Assembly (NCBI GenBank): GCA_015709495.1
Contig: CP054189.1
Coordinates: forward strand, 62,001 to 126,000
DNA from: Chthonomonadaceae bacterium
GTDB lineage: Bacteria; Armatimonadota; Fimbriimonadia; Fimbriimonadales; Fimbriimonadaceae
Direction of reading: 5' to 3'
DNA length: 64,000 bases
Part shown: positions 26,107 through 34,751 of the stretch, in pieces
Position numbering within the stretch: position 1 is the stretch's first letter
How the letters are laid out: the number at the start of each line of letters is the position of its first letter
The notes under the pieces: model-generated
The model's database searches: none
The model's input: only the letters and a program-made list of their open reading frames with translations
Told to the model about the DNA's origin: nothing
Made by a program: the position numbers and the translations under genes

Positions 26107-27648
26107 ATCTACAGATTTGCCGTTTTCCGCGCTGCCTCCGGCCCCCTCTATTGCCACGTTTAGCATCAAATCGAAGGGCATATTGAGATCTGCGACCACT
26201 TTTTCACCGTCAAATTTGCAGTTCGAGAGCATTGCGGAGACGATTTGGCGTTTTTCGTCCGGACCGGCTGATTTGAACCTAAGATGGGCGGTTTTGGCGA
26301 GTTCTAGAATCTCCACTGCCTCGTCGTAGGAACGCGATTCTTGACCAGACAGGGACGCCATCGTTACCTCGATGTCCCGTATCTCACTAACGAGGGCCTG
26401 CTTCTTTTCTTTGTGTTCTTCACGGCTAAGAACGCCGTCGGCGTAGTCGTCGTAAAGGCGCTCTCGCCTGGATTTCGCTCGTCTTAGCTGGCCCTCCAGT
26501 GCCGCCATCCGGGCGGCATCGACGGTGCGCTCCTCTTCATATTGGGCCCGCACGTCCTTACAGAGTTCTTCGAGAATGAAGTCAGGGAGGACGAGTCCCT
26601 CCAAGAGTGAGACGAAGTAATCGTCAAAAACCTCTTCGCGGACGAACGGTCGTTCGCAGGCGTGCATACCCGTGCAGTGATAGTAGGTGTACTTGCCTTT
26701 CTTGACCTCGCCAGACATTTGGTGGCCGCAGGCGCAGCGAAGCATTCCTCGATAGGCAAGGTTTTTGGCTCCGTAGCGGACACGGCTGGTGCCACGTCCG
26801 GACATCACATCCTGAATCGTCTGCCATGTCGCCTCAGAAATCAGTGGCTCGTGAACGCCGTCATTGTCAACGCCGTTCCATCGTATGATCCCGCAGTAAG
26901 CGGGGTTTCGGAGGATGTCCTCCATCCCGCTCTTGTGGAGTCGATTACCCTTTTTGGTTCTGAGCCCAAGTTCATCCGCTCGAACCGCCAAGGTCTTGAT
27001 CGAATGCGAGCCGCTTGCATATTCGAGCAACAACTGCCGCACGATTGGTCCACGCGCAGGATCTATGGCGATCATCTTGCGTTTCGTTCCTGGCTCGGGG
27101 ACGTTCAAATAGCCGAGGGGCGCGTGGGTGGGATAGATGCCCTGGTGGACCTTTTCGTTCAGGCCCTTGCGGATTTCTTCCGAGAGATTCTCCGAATAGT
27201 TCTCCGCAAAGAGAACCTTGAAGCGGTGGACGAGTCGTTCATGAGCCTTTGCATCCGGTTTCTGCCAGCGATTCTCCTTAAGAAAGAAGGCAGAGATGTT
27301 CAAACTTTCGAGTAGCAAGTCGTCTCTTCGGTTTCGAGTGAGTCGATCTGTCTTTTCTGTGAGGATAAATGCGCCTGGAAACTCAGCCAGCATGCGCACC
27401 ATGTCTGTAAACGCAGGTCGAGCGGACCCTTTCGCGGTGCGGCTTTCAACGAAGTCACCGATAATCTTGCACTTGTTTCGCTCAGCCCACGATTGTGCCT
27501 CGCGAAGTTGGGAATCTAGGCTCCAGCCCTCGTCCTCTTGCTCCTTCGTCGAAACACGCCGGTAGAGCACACATATTGAATCGTCTTTGGCCGATTGTGT
27601 TAGGGCTGATCGTCCAGAAGATAGTTTTGAGTTGCGGTTGATTTGCAT
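26095..27648 (-). CDS. Large serine recombinase (candidate island integrase)
   Basis: 517 residues. Resolvase domain: ICVLYRRVSTKEQ with catalytic Ser33, ILTEKTDRLTRNRRD, and ENLSEEIRKGLNEKVHQGIYP leading into the recombinase domain (PAYCGIIRWNG). A zinc ribbon follows (CACGHQMS with later YYHCTGMHAC), then a coiled-coil segment (about 380-440). This is the serine-integrase/transposon architecture. The last codons overlap the 3' 12 nt of tRNA-Ala, so the integration site supplies the stop. It is the best candidate for island mobilisation. Confidence 0.92.
   Translation of the reverse strand: MQINRNSKLSSGRSALTQSAKDDSICVLYRRVSTKEQEDEGWSLDSQLREAQSWAERNKCKIIGDFVESRTAKGSARPAFTDMVRMLAEFPGAFILTEKTDRLTRNRRDDLLLESLNISAFFLKENRWQKPDAKAHERLVHRFKVLFAENYSENLSEEIRKGLNEKVHQGIYPTHAPLGYLNVPEPGTKRKMIAIDPARGPIVRQLLLEYASGSHSIKTLAVRADELGLRTKKGNRLHKSGMEDILRNPAYCGIIRWNGVDNDGVHEPLISEATWQTIQDVMSGRGTSRVRYGAKNLAYRGMLRCACGHQMSGEVKKGKYTYYHCTGMHACERPFVREEVFDDYFVSLLEGLVLPDFILEELCKDVRAQYEEERTVDAARMAALEGQLRRAKSRRERLYDDYADGVLSREEHKEKKQALVSEIRDIEVTMASLSGQESRSYDEAVEILELAKTAHLRFKSAGPDEKRQIVSAMLSNCKFDGEKVVADLNMPFDLMLNVAIEGAGGSAENGKSVDWWR
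26099..26114. repeat. Left attachment-type direct repeat of the island
   Basis: CTCCACCAATCTACAG spans the tRNA-Ala 3' end and recurs at 55907-55922 as CTCCACCAATCCACAG (15 of 16 identical). Weaker matching continues on the right (TTT then TTTTCC at the same spacing in both copies). Confidence 0.7.
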
Positions 27649-27851
27649 TTTCGAAGTCCTGAGAGGAAGTCGCGCAATCTTCGCTTCGCATTGTCTGCTT
27701 CCTCAGTTGTTATGTTGCGACCGTAAGCCTTCGAGAGCCTTTCGCGAAACCTGTCCTGACAATTGGGAAGATCGTCGCGGATCGGTTCGCGACGGTATCT
27801 GACAGGAAAACCCCGTAACGGGGAGACTCGAAATCGAAGGCAAGCGGTCAT
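27600..27851 (-). CDS. Small hypothetical protein upstream of the recombinase
   Basis: 83 residues, basic, with a likely helical part DRFRERLSKAYGRNITTEEA. It overlaps the recombinase start region by 49 nt in another frame and may be translationally linked. No family recognised; it could be a recombination directionality or excision factor by position only. Confidence 0.4.
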   Translation of the reverse strand: MTACLRFRVSPLRGFPVRYRREPIRDDLPNCQDRFRERLSKAYGRNITTEEADNAKRRLRDFLSGLRKCKSTATQNYLLDDQP

Positions 27852-27899
27852 ATAGATATGTTCGTTCTTTTTGGATCAAAATCGGTCGATTAAATGGTA

Positions 27900-27925
27900 G
27901 TGGGCACGAAAATGATCGTGCCCAC
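27900..27925 (-). terminator. Strong hairpin downstream of the GHKL gene
   Basis: Perfect 10-bp stem GTGGGCACGA/TCGTGCCCAC with a 6-nt loop, 16 nt after the GHKL stop. The trailing T-run is weak (ATTTAAT), so termination efficiency is uncertain. Confidence 0.6.
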
Positions 27926-27940
27926 CTTCTTTGCCCTTCC

Positions 27941-29512
27941 TTAAGCCGCGTCGTGCTCGTCGTGGATTTCGTCAGACGCGATACCCGACCAACGAACGAG
28001 CAAGAAGTTGACGCGCTCTACCAGAGCGGGAGCAAGTTGGCACTCCTCATCTCGCATCAATAGTTCGATGAGCACCGTCTCAGCGACGTATGAATCCGCG
28101 CCGTCAACCTTCGCATAGCCTGGGAAGTTCTTGTTGATTTGGATGACAACCCTGCCGTCTTCTTCAACGATGGCCGAGCGAATGTCCGGCGTGCCCGCAA
28201 CTATCTCGATTTCTGGGCAGTCCTTGCCGTTCTTGAGCCGACGCATTAATCTGCGCAGAGTTCCCACCGCGTCATCAGGTGCCGGAGATTTCGGCGTGTT
28301 CTCCCGACCCGTCTTCTCGCCTTTGGGCTCCTTAGAGCCCTCGGACTTCTCCCGAGGTTCTCGTGGCTTGCGGCCCTCGTTTCCTTCCCCAGACGGCGAA
28401 GTCTGCTCTTCTACTGGCTCATCGCCTACGCCTTCTGCTAGGTGCTTGAAGACGGCCTTGAGTTGACTGCGGACTCTCTTTGCCGTCTTCTTCTCTCGAC
28501 CGAGAATCTTCTCGTCATGCCCTTCACGCAGTTGCTTGATGAGGGCGGCACATTGCGCAAGCACGGCGTGTCCCAGGTCTTTGAAGACCTGATCGTCGCC
28601 CTCCACGAACCCGGACTTGTTGAGATTGGGAGTAAGACCATCAAGCTCAAGCTCGGAGACGAACTGGTTGAGGGAGCCTTTTGCGGCGAAGTTGAAGCCG
28701 AACGATTCGTTCTCGACCATCATGCGGCCCTTGGCAAAGAGCCGGAATCCAGCCTTGACATATCCGTCCTTCAACCTTCCGCGTTCCAGTCGACCGGCCC
28801 AGCCCTTAGCGGTGACGTCGCCTACTTTGACGTCAATCGGGATTTTCCCGATCGACGCATCGAGCGGCAAATCGACTGGCTTGACCAGCGAGCCGTTGAC
28901 GACAATTTTAAGCTGCCCGAACCGGAGGAGCCGGTCGTATACGGTGGCAAGGTCTCGCATGAGCGAATCGACTCTCCACTGACGGCCGTTGATGACGTCC
29001 TCGATTTCGATGCGTACGCACCCCGATTTAAGAGAGCATCGTTGGACGGTCGCAGGAGCGCTCGCTGGGTCATGCGGTGTGGGAACACCGAAGTCTGCAA
29101 AGTCCGTTCGATTCCGCCAGTTGAGGTCCTCGAACATCCAAAGCTCAGACTCGCCTGCCTTCTTTGCCCAGAGCCGGAGCGAGTCGCCCAAGTAGCCGCA
29201 AGCCGATTTTCCACCTTGGCCGTAATGTCCGATGTCGTTCACGGTGTGATGAGCGCCTTCGCCCCAGTTGAGCCAAGTTGCGATTTCGGCCGCGCCCATT
29301 CCCAAGCCTCCAATGCTTTCCACGACAATCCGATTTCCGGGCTTGTCGAGCAGGATATTGATGGTGCACTCTTGGTCGCCCATTGCGTCGACCGCGTTGT
29401 CCACCAGTTCACACACCGCATGGCTGATGCTCGAATAAGACGAGCACAGTGCGGCGATGATACGTCGAGAAGCGCTTTCGCGCCAGTTTACTTGTGAGAT
29501 TAAGTTACTCAT
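27941..29512 (-). CDS. GHKL (Hsp90/MORC-like) ATPase domain protein
   Basis: 523 residues from MSNLISQVNW (an earlier start at 29545 adds 11). The N-terminal ATP-binding fold shows N box CELVDNAVDA (Glu35, Asp38, Asn39), G1 region SIGGLGMGAAEIATWL and G2 IGHYGQGGKSACGYLG. The order fits stand-alone prokaryotic GHKL ATPases related to MORC proteins. A middle domain follows, then a strongly charged linker (about 365-410, many Lys, Glu and Pro) and a C-terminal domain ending near DEIHDEHDAA. Such ATPases occur in defence loci, but no effector motif is seen here. Confidence 0.8.
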   Translation of the reverse strand: MSNLISQVNWRESASRRIIAALCSSYSSISHAVCELVDNAVDAMGDQECTINILLDKPGNRIVVESIGGLGMGAAEIATWLNWGEGAHHTVNDIGHYGQGGKSACGYLGDSLRLWAKKAGESELWMFEDLNWRNRTDFADFGVPTPHDPASAPATVQRCSLKSGCVRIEIEDVINGRQWRVDSLMRDLATVYDRLLRFGQLKIVVNGSLVKPVDLPLDASIGKIPIDVKVGDVTAKGWAGRLERGRLKDGYVKAGFRLFAKGRMMVENESFGFNFAAKGSLNQFVSELELDGLTPNLNKSGFVEGDDQVFKDLGHAVLAQCAALIKQLREGHDEKILGREKKTAKRVRSQLKAVFKHLAEGVGDEPVEEQTSPSGEGNEGRKPREPREKSEGSKEPKGEKTGRENTPKSPAPDDAVGTLRRLMRRLKNGKDCPEIEIVAGTPDIRSAIVEEDGRVVIQINKNFPGYAKVDGADSYVAETVLIELLMRDEECQLAPALVERVNFLLVRWSGIASDEIHDEHDAA

Positions 29513-29557
29513 TTCGTTTTTCCTTGTTGCGCCCTTGCGCAACAACCGACTACGGGG

Positions 29558-30175
29558 CTACTCTGCGGTTTTGAGGAAAATCTGGTTGTTGCCAAGCGCG
29601 TCTTGACACAGGTAGTCCAAATACGGGTACGGCATGGACTCAAACAAGACTCCGCTGCAAATCGATAATTTTAGGTAGTGGAGATTCTCCGTCACGTAAA
29701 GAACTAGATGTTCTCCGAAATCGCCAACAAAGAACTGGAACTGTGCGTCGACCTCGTGAGGCATTGATGACTCACGCAGGTCTAGCAGATAGTCGCGCAA
29801 ACTCCTTTGTGTGATACGAAGCGGTTTCCGTCTTGTCCGGATCGCCAGGGCGTTCGTCTCAGAGCACGGCAGTGAAAGCGCGACGCCTTTGCCAATGAAC
29901 TTGTCCAGCCGCGAGATTCGTGTCTCGATCCACACAATCTGATTTCGCCTGCGCTCAAGCAGGGATTTCCCAAGGTCGCACAGCATCCTTGCTTTCTCCG
30001 CGCGCGCGAGGTAGTACGCAGAGAGATACAGGTTTGCGGGGTTCGTCGAAATGGGAACGCAATCATCTCCAATGCTGATGACGCCGCTGACGCGAACCGA
30101 GTCAGCAATGCCCAGCGGCATCGCATTGAATTCGTGGTGATACTTCCAAAGGTCCATTGCATTTGCCTTCCTCAT
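29558..30175 (-). CDS. Hypothetical protein paired with the GHKL ATPase
   Basis: About 205 residues from MRKANAMDLWKYH; MDLWKYH six codons later is equally plausible, and the open frame reaches 30304. It has no motif I recognise. It is cotranscribed with the GHKL gene (45 nt gap), transcribed away from the second recombinase. Possibly a specificity partner, by position only. Confidence 0.5.
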   Translation of the reverse strand: MRKANAMDLWKYHHEFNAMPLGIADSVRVSGVISIGDDCVPISTNPANLYLSAYYLARAEKARMLCDLGKSLLERRRNQIVWIETRISRLDKFIGKGVALSLPCSETNALAIRTRRKPLRITQRSLRDYLLDLRESSMPHEVDAQFQFFVGDFGEHLVLYVTENLHYLKLSICSGVLFESMPYPYLDYLCQDALGNNQIFLKTAE

Positions 30176-30325
30176 AATGGAGGGCCATTGTGCGGGCCAC
30201 CAGATTCTTAATTCAAGGGTCCGGAAAAGAATTATCGAATTTGATGTAGGTGGTTGTCGGATGCGCTTAGAAGAATAGCCACAGATGCGCGCGATCAGAT
30301 TCAAACAAGGATGGTGTTATTGTGC

Positions 30326-30347
30326 GGCGTTGATAACTGTTAACGCC
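30326..30347. promoter_or_regulatory. Palindrome in divergent intergenic region
   Basis: GGCGTT and AACGCC arms flank a 10-nt centre between the divergent hypothetical gene and serine recombinase. Candidate operator or recombinase site. Confidence 0.4.
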
Positions 30348-30395
30348 ACTCATGAATATCCTCAAAACCAGATCAAGCGCTGATAGAGAGTTGTT

Positions 30396-32174
30396 ATGAG
30401 AAAGGAACGAGAACTAGCACCGCTACAGTGGGGCGACCCGATGAACGCCACGCTTCGGGTCGCGATCTATGCGCGAAAATCGACGGCGACAGAAGGCAAA
30501 TCGCACAGCTGTGAAGAGCAAATCGAACGATGCCTCCAAGACGCGAAGAGTTTCGGTTTCGCCGAGGCCAACATCGTCGTTTTCGAGGAGCCCGAGGGCC
30601 AGAAGGGCGACTGGTATTGGGACGACGGTCGCGGAAGGCATGATGGCCCTTGCCGACCTGAGTTGAGCAAACTGATGCGCTTGGTTGAGTCTGGAGACAT
30701 TGACGTGGTGATGGTCTACAAGGCAGACCGCTTTTACCGGGATAACGGCGTTGCCGATGCGCTTCTCAAGCGGTTTCGCGAACTTGGTGTCCGGCTCATC
30801 GCCCAAGGAAGAGATGTGGAAGTCCACTCCGCGCGCGGACTATATCAAGCGGCCGTCGATGGCGCTGCTGCCCGGCAATGGCGAGACCAGATTTCCGAGG
30901 ATATTCGGCGCGACCACAGATTCAAGGCTGAGCGTGGGATGTTCTCCCGAAATCCTAGTTGCCTTGGCTTCCGCTCAAAAGGTCGTGGAACCCAAGCTGT
31001 CGATCCGATTCCGGACGAATTGGAAATCGTACGACGGGTCTTTGGGCTCTTCGTCCACGGGGAGAACGGTGAAGGGCCGCTTGGCATCACTGCAATCGCC
31101 AATCGTTTCATGGACGAGGGTGTCCGCGTCGCCGTCTCGGCAAAGAACCACCGGGTCAAGCACCCGGACAAAGTGCACACGTCTCAGATTCGCACGATTC
31201 TGACCAACTGTATGTACGCGGGCAGGTGGAGACATCTCGGCAGAGAGTTTGAAACGGAGCGGCTCTTGGTGCCGGGCTTTGATGGCGAACTAGAGACAGT
31301 CGTTCCGCTGGCTCTCTATGAAGCCGCTCAACGCAAACTTGAACGTAGTACAGTTCCCGGCAGGAAGGGACTTGGTTTAGCCCATTTGCTTACGTCTATT
31401 GCGGTTTGCGGTGAATGCGGTCGCCCGCTTAGAACTCAGCAACGAAAGCGCGGAGATGGCACCGTCAGACTCCAGTTCATATGTTCGCACTTGCGAGGAG
31501 ACCGGCCATGCAGCCGGAAGGGGACTCGGGCCATCCAAGTTGAATTGGTGGACAGTTGGGTTTTTGAGCATCTCTCGCCGCTACTCTGGGCACAACTCAA
31601 GCAACTGGAATCTTCAACAGGACGTGATGGACTTCTGGAGAAGAAGACGGCGCTCGAACGGAAACTTGCTGAACAACGTGAGCGCGAGTCCACCGAACTC
31701 GTGCGCCTGTCCACCGTTCTCGATTCGGTGCAACTGGCGGGAGTTGCCACGGAACTCCGGGAAGAGCGGATAGCGCTTGAAGCGAATCTGGCTGATGTCT
31801 CGAGGCAAATCGCCACTCCAAACCAGCCAGATGCGAGCGAACTGCTGGATCTTCGCGATCTGCCGCTCGCGAAGGCGAAGGAACTCATCCGTCGGTCACT
31901 GCTATGGCTCGCGATGACACATCGGGGTGTTGTGGCAATGACGACATGGGGCACGTATTGCGCTGCACCGTTCGTCGAAGCGCCGAAGGGCTACAAAACG
32001 CAAGAATCGAAGCGGCGCATCGCACCTGTCTGCCCCGTCGCTTCACTTGGGTGCGCCAGTTGGTTTGTGAATCCGGACGAGTTCGTTCGAGGGCAACGCG
32101 AATATCAGCCCGCGCGAATGCGTAACCTCGCGGACCACGAGGTTGTCCACACTCTTTGGCGCGAGGCAGCCTAG
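30396..32174 (+). CDS. Second large serine recombinase
   Basis: 592 residues; MNATLRVAIYARKS at residue 16 is an alternative start. Catalytic Ser29 lies in VAIYARKSTATEG, followed by DIDVVMVYKADRFYRDNG and AARQWRDQISEDIRRDHRFK. The recombinase domain (TILTNCMYAGRWRHLG) and zinc ribbon (CGECGRPLRTQQRKRG with later FICSHLRGDRPC) are present, then a coiled coil (LLEKKTALERKLAEQRERES). It is not closely similar to the first recombinase by eye. It may mobilise a nested element or act in rearrangement. Confidence 0.9.
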   Translation: MRKERELAPLQWGDPMNATLRVAIYARKSTATEGKSHSCEEQIERCLQDAKSFGFAEANIVVFEEPEGQKGDWYWDDGRGRHDGPCRPELSKLMRLVESGDIDVVMVYKADRFYRDNGVADALLKRFRELGVRLIAQGRDVEVHSARGLYQAAVDGAAARQWRDQISEDIRRDHRFKAERGMFSRNPSCLGFRSKGRGTQAVDPIPDELEIVRRVFGLFVHGENGEGPLGITAIANRFMDEGVRVAVSAKNHRVKHPDKVHTSQIRTILTNCMYAGRWRHLGREFETERLLVPGFDGELETVVPLALYEAAQRKLERSTVPGRKGLGLAHLLTSIAVCGECGRPLRTQQRKRGDGTVRLQFICSHLRGDRPCSRKGTRAIQVELVDSWVFEHLSPLLWAQLKQLESSTGRDGLLEKKTALERKLAEQRERESTELVRLSTVLDSVQLAGVATELREERIALEANLADVSRQIATPNQPDASELLDLRDLPLAKAKELIRRSLLWLAMTHRGVVAMTTWGTYCAAPFVEAPKGYKTQESKRRIAPVCPVASLGCASWFVNPDEFVRGQREYQPARMRNLADHEVVHTLWREAA

Positions 32175-32198
32175 CCGCTTTTTCCTCATTTCTAGGCT

Positions 32199-32220
32199 CC
32201 TCGGCGATATCTCGCTGAGG
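32199..32220 (+). promoter_or_regulatory. Hairpin that covers a ribosome binding site
   Basis: CCTCGGCGA pairs with TCGCTGAGG (one G-T) around a TATC loop. The Shine-Dalgarno GAGG at 32217-32220 lies in the stem, 7 nt before the ATG at 32228. Confidence 0.45.
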
Positions 32221-32227
32221 AACCCAC

Positions 32228-32530
32228 ATGTTAGACAACGAAACCATATTCGAATCACTGGACCTCCTTGGTATCGCTAACGCGCTCCAGGAGAACCCCA
32301 CGTCCGGCTTGCTTTGGATCGAGACGATCCAGGGCAAACCCCTTGTCTTCGTCATCACACCGTGGCGAGGCATGCTCTCGCCGATCCAGACCCAACACAT
32401 ACGGAGCCTTAACCCTGCTGGGTGCACTTTGATGATTTGGTCCGACGCCAAGAACGAGATGGAAATTGTCGAGATCGGGGTCATAGACCCGAACACTGCG
32501 TTGGACGTTGAATCAATCGGCGTTCGCTGA
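32228..32530 (+). CDS. Hypothetical protein, 100 residues
   Basis: It reads LDLLGIANALQENPTSGLLWIETIQGKPLVFVIT and then SPIQTQHIRSLNPAGCTLMIW, loosely recalling the end of VRR-NUC-type folds, but without visible catalytic residues. Convergent with the peptidase gene at 32537. No firm assignment. Confidence 0.5.
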   Translation: MLDNETIFESLDLLGIANALQENPTSGLLWIETIQGKPLVFVITPWRGMLSPIQTQHIRSLNPAGCTLMIWSDAKNEMEIVEIGVIDPNTALDVESIGVR

Positions 32531-32536
32531 CGACCT

Positions 32537-34132
32537 TCAGTTATCCCGAAACCACTCTAGCATCGCGAGGGTAATGCTGTCATCGGCGAAGCCAACGGCG
32601 TTGGGGTTTCGCAAGACCCGTAAGACCTTCCGGTCATACTCGATGGCGCGAAAGAAGAAGTTTCCCTGCAGTATTGCCGTCGCGTCAAAAAGAAGCTCTA
32701 AGACCGGAACTTCGCCCTGACATGCGACGGCACGCCAGAGAAAACGGGGCATCGATTGAGACAATATCTCCTGGGCATAAGCTCCTGTTATGAGTTGTGC
32801 GTCGAAGAGTTCCGATTTCAATTCAGAACCAGTTGTTAAGAACAAGTCCCATTCCAGCACGCCTGGCAGCGAAACGTACCCAAATCCGCTGAGGTTTCCG
32901 AGCAACGAGGCAAACTCCTTCATCCCTTTTAGGGCCTCCCTAAAGGTAATTCGCATTTTAGGATAAAGGGGAACGATTAAGGTTTCAGGAACCACAAATA
33001 CGCTGCCAAGCTCTTCCGAATCTCCTGCCCAAGACGACTCCATAAAATAGGTCTTTCGGGATCTACGAAGCTCGTCGTCCCACTCATAGAACGAGCCACT
33101 GGCCGATAGAACAAGTCTTGAAAATGGGCCTACTTGGTCGTCATGCGCATAGAACTTGTCAATTCGTGTTGCTCTCCAATACATACTCGTATCCCCGAAC
33201 GTGAGGACCGACTGATTGGACATGTGGTATCCAGTAAGAACGAGAGCATGACGCCCATCCCATCTGCCGCGATCGCGTTTTGCCTTTAGCCTATCCTGCG
33301 TGTCAACAAGGGATGCAACCATGACGACGGGCACTCCCGCTCGGAGGTAAGCGTACGCCTCGGCCTGCAGGTCCTCTCTTCTTGGAACCTCAGAAAAGTG
33401 CGGCTCTAGATTCATCTTTCGAATGGCGTCGCCCATCTGTTCCAAGGTAAGTCCATCCTTGGCGGGAAGAGTCCTAGATTGGAGGCCGTGGAGCGCCATC
33501 GCGTGTTTAGTGATCTCGACTGGGGTTGGCACGGGATGGCCAAATCGCGTTGCAGTGCCCTGAAAAGTCGACCAAAGGGCGGCCGTTGCGCAACGCGCGA
33601 CCTCGGTATCCTGCTCCTGAAAGGCAAGAGAGCGAACCGTGAGGGAGACGCCGAAGAGACTCACATCATAGTTCCGCAACGCCGGGAAATGCCTTCCTGT
33701 TGACTCGGTTGGGTACGTACGCAGGCATGTCCGACCAATGAATGTTTGGGGTAAAGGCTTGACGACAACAAAGCCCAGGTATTGCTTCGAGTTCAATTTC
33801 GAACGAAGAAAAGAAGTTCGGTGCGACTGATTTGCCAGGAAGTTGTCGAGATCTTCCACGGCAAAGCTAGATTTAAAGAAATGAATCCGAACACAGTAGC
33901 GATCTGGAGGACGGAAGCACCGGCCGTAATAGCCTACGAAGTCTTCTAGGTAATCGCGATCGACATAGTGTTCTTCGACGACGATTGTTTTGGCTTTCAG
34001 TGCTCGGAAGTAGTCCCTAAAGTAAATGCTGTGGAACTTCCCTGCAACGAACTCTTCACTTGCGCCAGCATGCTTTTGAAAGAGGCGCTGCAACGCATCG
34101 AAGCTATAGGGATGGACTTGATAGCCGCTCAA
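32537..34132 (-). CDS. Putative C39/papain-like cysteine peptidase
   Basis: 531 residues from a TTG start at 34132 (no usable ATG nearby; AGGTG lies upstream). The C-terminal half contains EQDTEVARCATAALWSTF with a candidate Gln174/Cys181 pair, and GRHALVLTGYHMSN with candidate His295, the layout of C39 and papain-like peptidases; TFGDTSMYW could supply the acid (Asp314). Residues 1-170 have no recognised family. It is the last gene of the minus-strand unit diverging from the ubiquitin-like operon, so it may process or act downstream of it. Activity is predicted only. Confidence 0.5.
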   Translation of the reverse strand: MSGYQVHPYSFDALQRLFQKHAGASEEFVAGKFHSIYFRDYFRALKAKTIVVEEHYVDRDYLEDFVGYYGRCFRPPDRYCVRIHFFKSSFAVEDLDNFLANQSHRTSFLRSKLNSKQYLGFVVVKPLPQTFIGRTCLRTYPTESTGRHFPALRNYDVSLFGVSLTVRSLAFQEQDTEVARCATAALWSTFQGTATRFGHPVPTPVEITKHAMALHGLQSRTLPAKDGLTLEQMGDAIRKMNLEPHFSEVPRREDLQAEAYAYLRAGVPVVMVASLVDTQDRLKAKRDRGRWDGRHALVLTGYHMSNQSVLTFGDTSMYWRATRIDKFYAHDDQVGPFSRLVLSASGSFYEWDDELRRSRKTYFMESSWAGDSEELGSVFVVPETLIVPLYPKMRITFREALKGMKEFASLLGNLSGFGYVSLPGVLEWDLFLTTGSELKSELFDAQLITGAYAQEILSQSMPRFLWRAVACQGEVPVLELLFDATAILQGNFFFRAIEYDRKVLRVLRNPNAVGFADDSITLAMLEWFRDN

Positions 34133-34138
34133 GCGTCT

Positions 34139-34477
34139 TCACCTCGTGAGCGGCCTCCTCATCTTTTCAGAATCGACCCGTGCCCTTTCGTTCCATTCTT
34201 CAACACCCTGGCGGGCCCTACGAATCGATTCCCGAACAACCTTGATCTGATCTTCAGTGAATACAACCTCTTCCAGAGAGACTTTCTGTTGCGAGGTTTT
34301 CTTCGATTTCGGTTTTGAACTGATGAGATCCCCCACTGCGTGGCGCACGCCCCGCGTGTCCATAAGTATGGACGGTTTCACCGGGCACTTGGCTGCAATC
34401 GGTCTCCTGGACTCGGGATTATTGGCCTGAATCCTCCGAGCGTTCGTCAGTTTCGAGTGGATCTTCGACATCATCAT
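34139..34477 (-). CDS. Small basic hypothetical protein
   Basis: About 112 residues from the ATG triplet at 34477/34474/34471; a start at 34363 would give 74. The C-terminus is helical and charged (EDQIKVVRESIRRARQGVEEW). It overlaps the upstream gene by 59 nt if the long start is used, and ends 6 nt before the peptidase start. Function unknown. Confidence 0.45.
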   Translation of the reverse strand: MMMSKIHSKLTNARRIQANNPESRRPIAAKCPVKPSILMDTRGVRHAVGDLISSKPKSKKTSQQKVSLEEVVFTEDQIKVVRESIRRARQGVEEWNERARVDSEKMRRPLTR

Positions 34478-34751
34478 GGGCTTCTGACTTGCCTGTAACC
34501 AACAGGTCTCTCTGCGATCGCTGACCGAACGCCCACTTGCCCTGTCCCTGGTCGGAGTCCAGTTGCGCCCGGAGCTTCTTGAGCTTCCGAACAATGGCGG
34601 CATCAAGCTTCATCATGTCGAGGCCAAGACCTTCCAGTCGGCTCTCGACGTCCTCGGCGGTCAGTTGGTCTGCGGGTTCTTCGGCATTCACCGAAAACGT
34701 GGCTAGCGAGGCCAGTAGGTTCAGGTTGTTGTTCTTCATGGCGTGGTTCAC
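34419..34751 (-). CDS. Small acidic hypothetical protein
   Basis: 110 residues from GTG 34751, which forms a GTGA overlap with the sigma-like gene stop; the ATG at 34739 is an alternative. A helical middle (AEDVESRLEGLGLDMMKLDAAI) precedes a charged tail. Unknown; an anti-sigma or adaptor role is conceivable by position only. Confidence 0.5.
   Translation of the reverse strand: MNHAMKNNNLNLLASLATFSVNAEEPADQLTAEDVESRLEGLGLDMMKLDAAIVRKLKKLRAQLDSDQGQGKWAFGQRSQRDLLVTGKSEAHDDVEDPLETDERSEDSGQ

Noticed and set aside
26095-32174. Tyrosine integrase expected at a tRNA site
   Set aside because: I looked for the R-H-R-Y pattern in this stretch and saw only serine recombinases.
32228-32530. VRR-NUC-type nuclease call for the 100-residue protein
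   Set aside because: Resemblance is limited to one terminal segment and no catalytic acidic or Lys cluster is visible.
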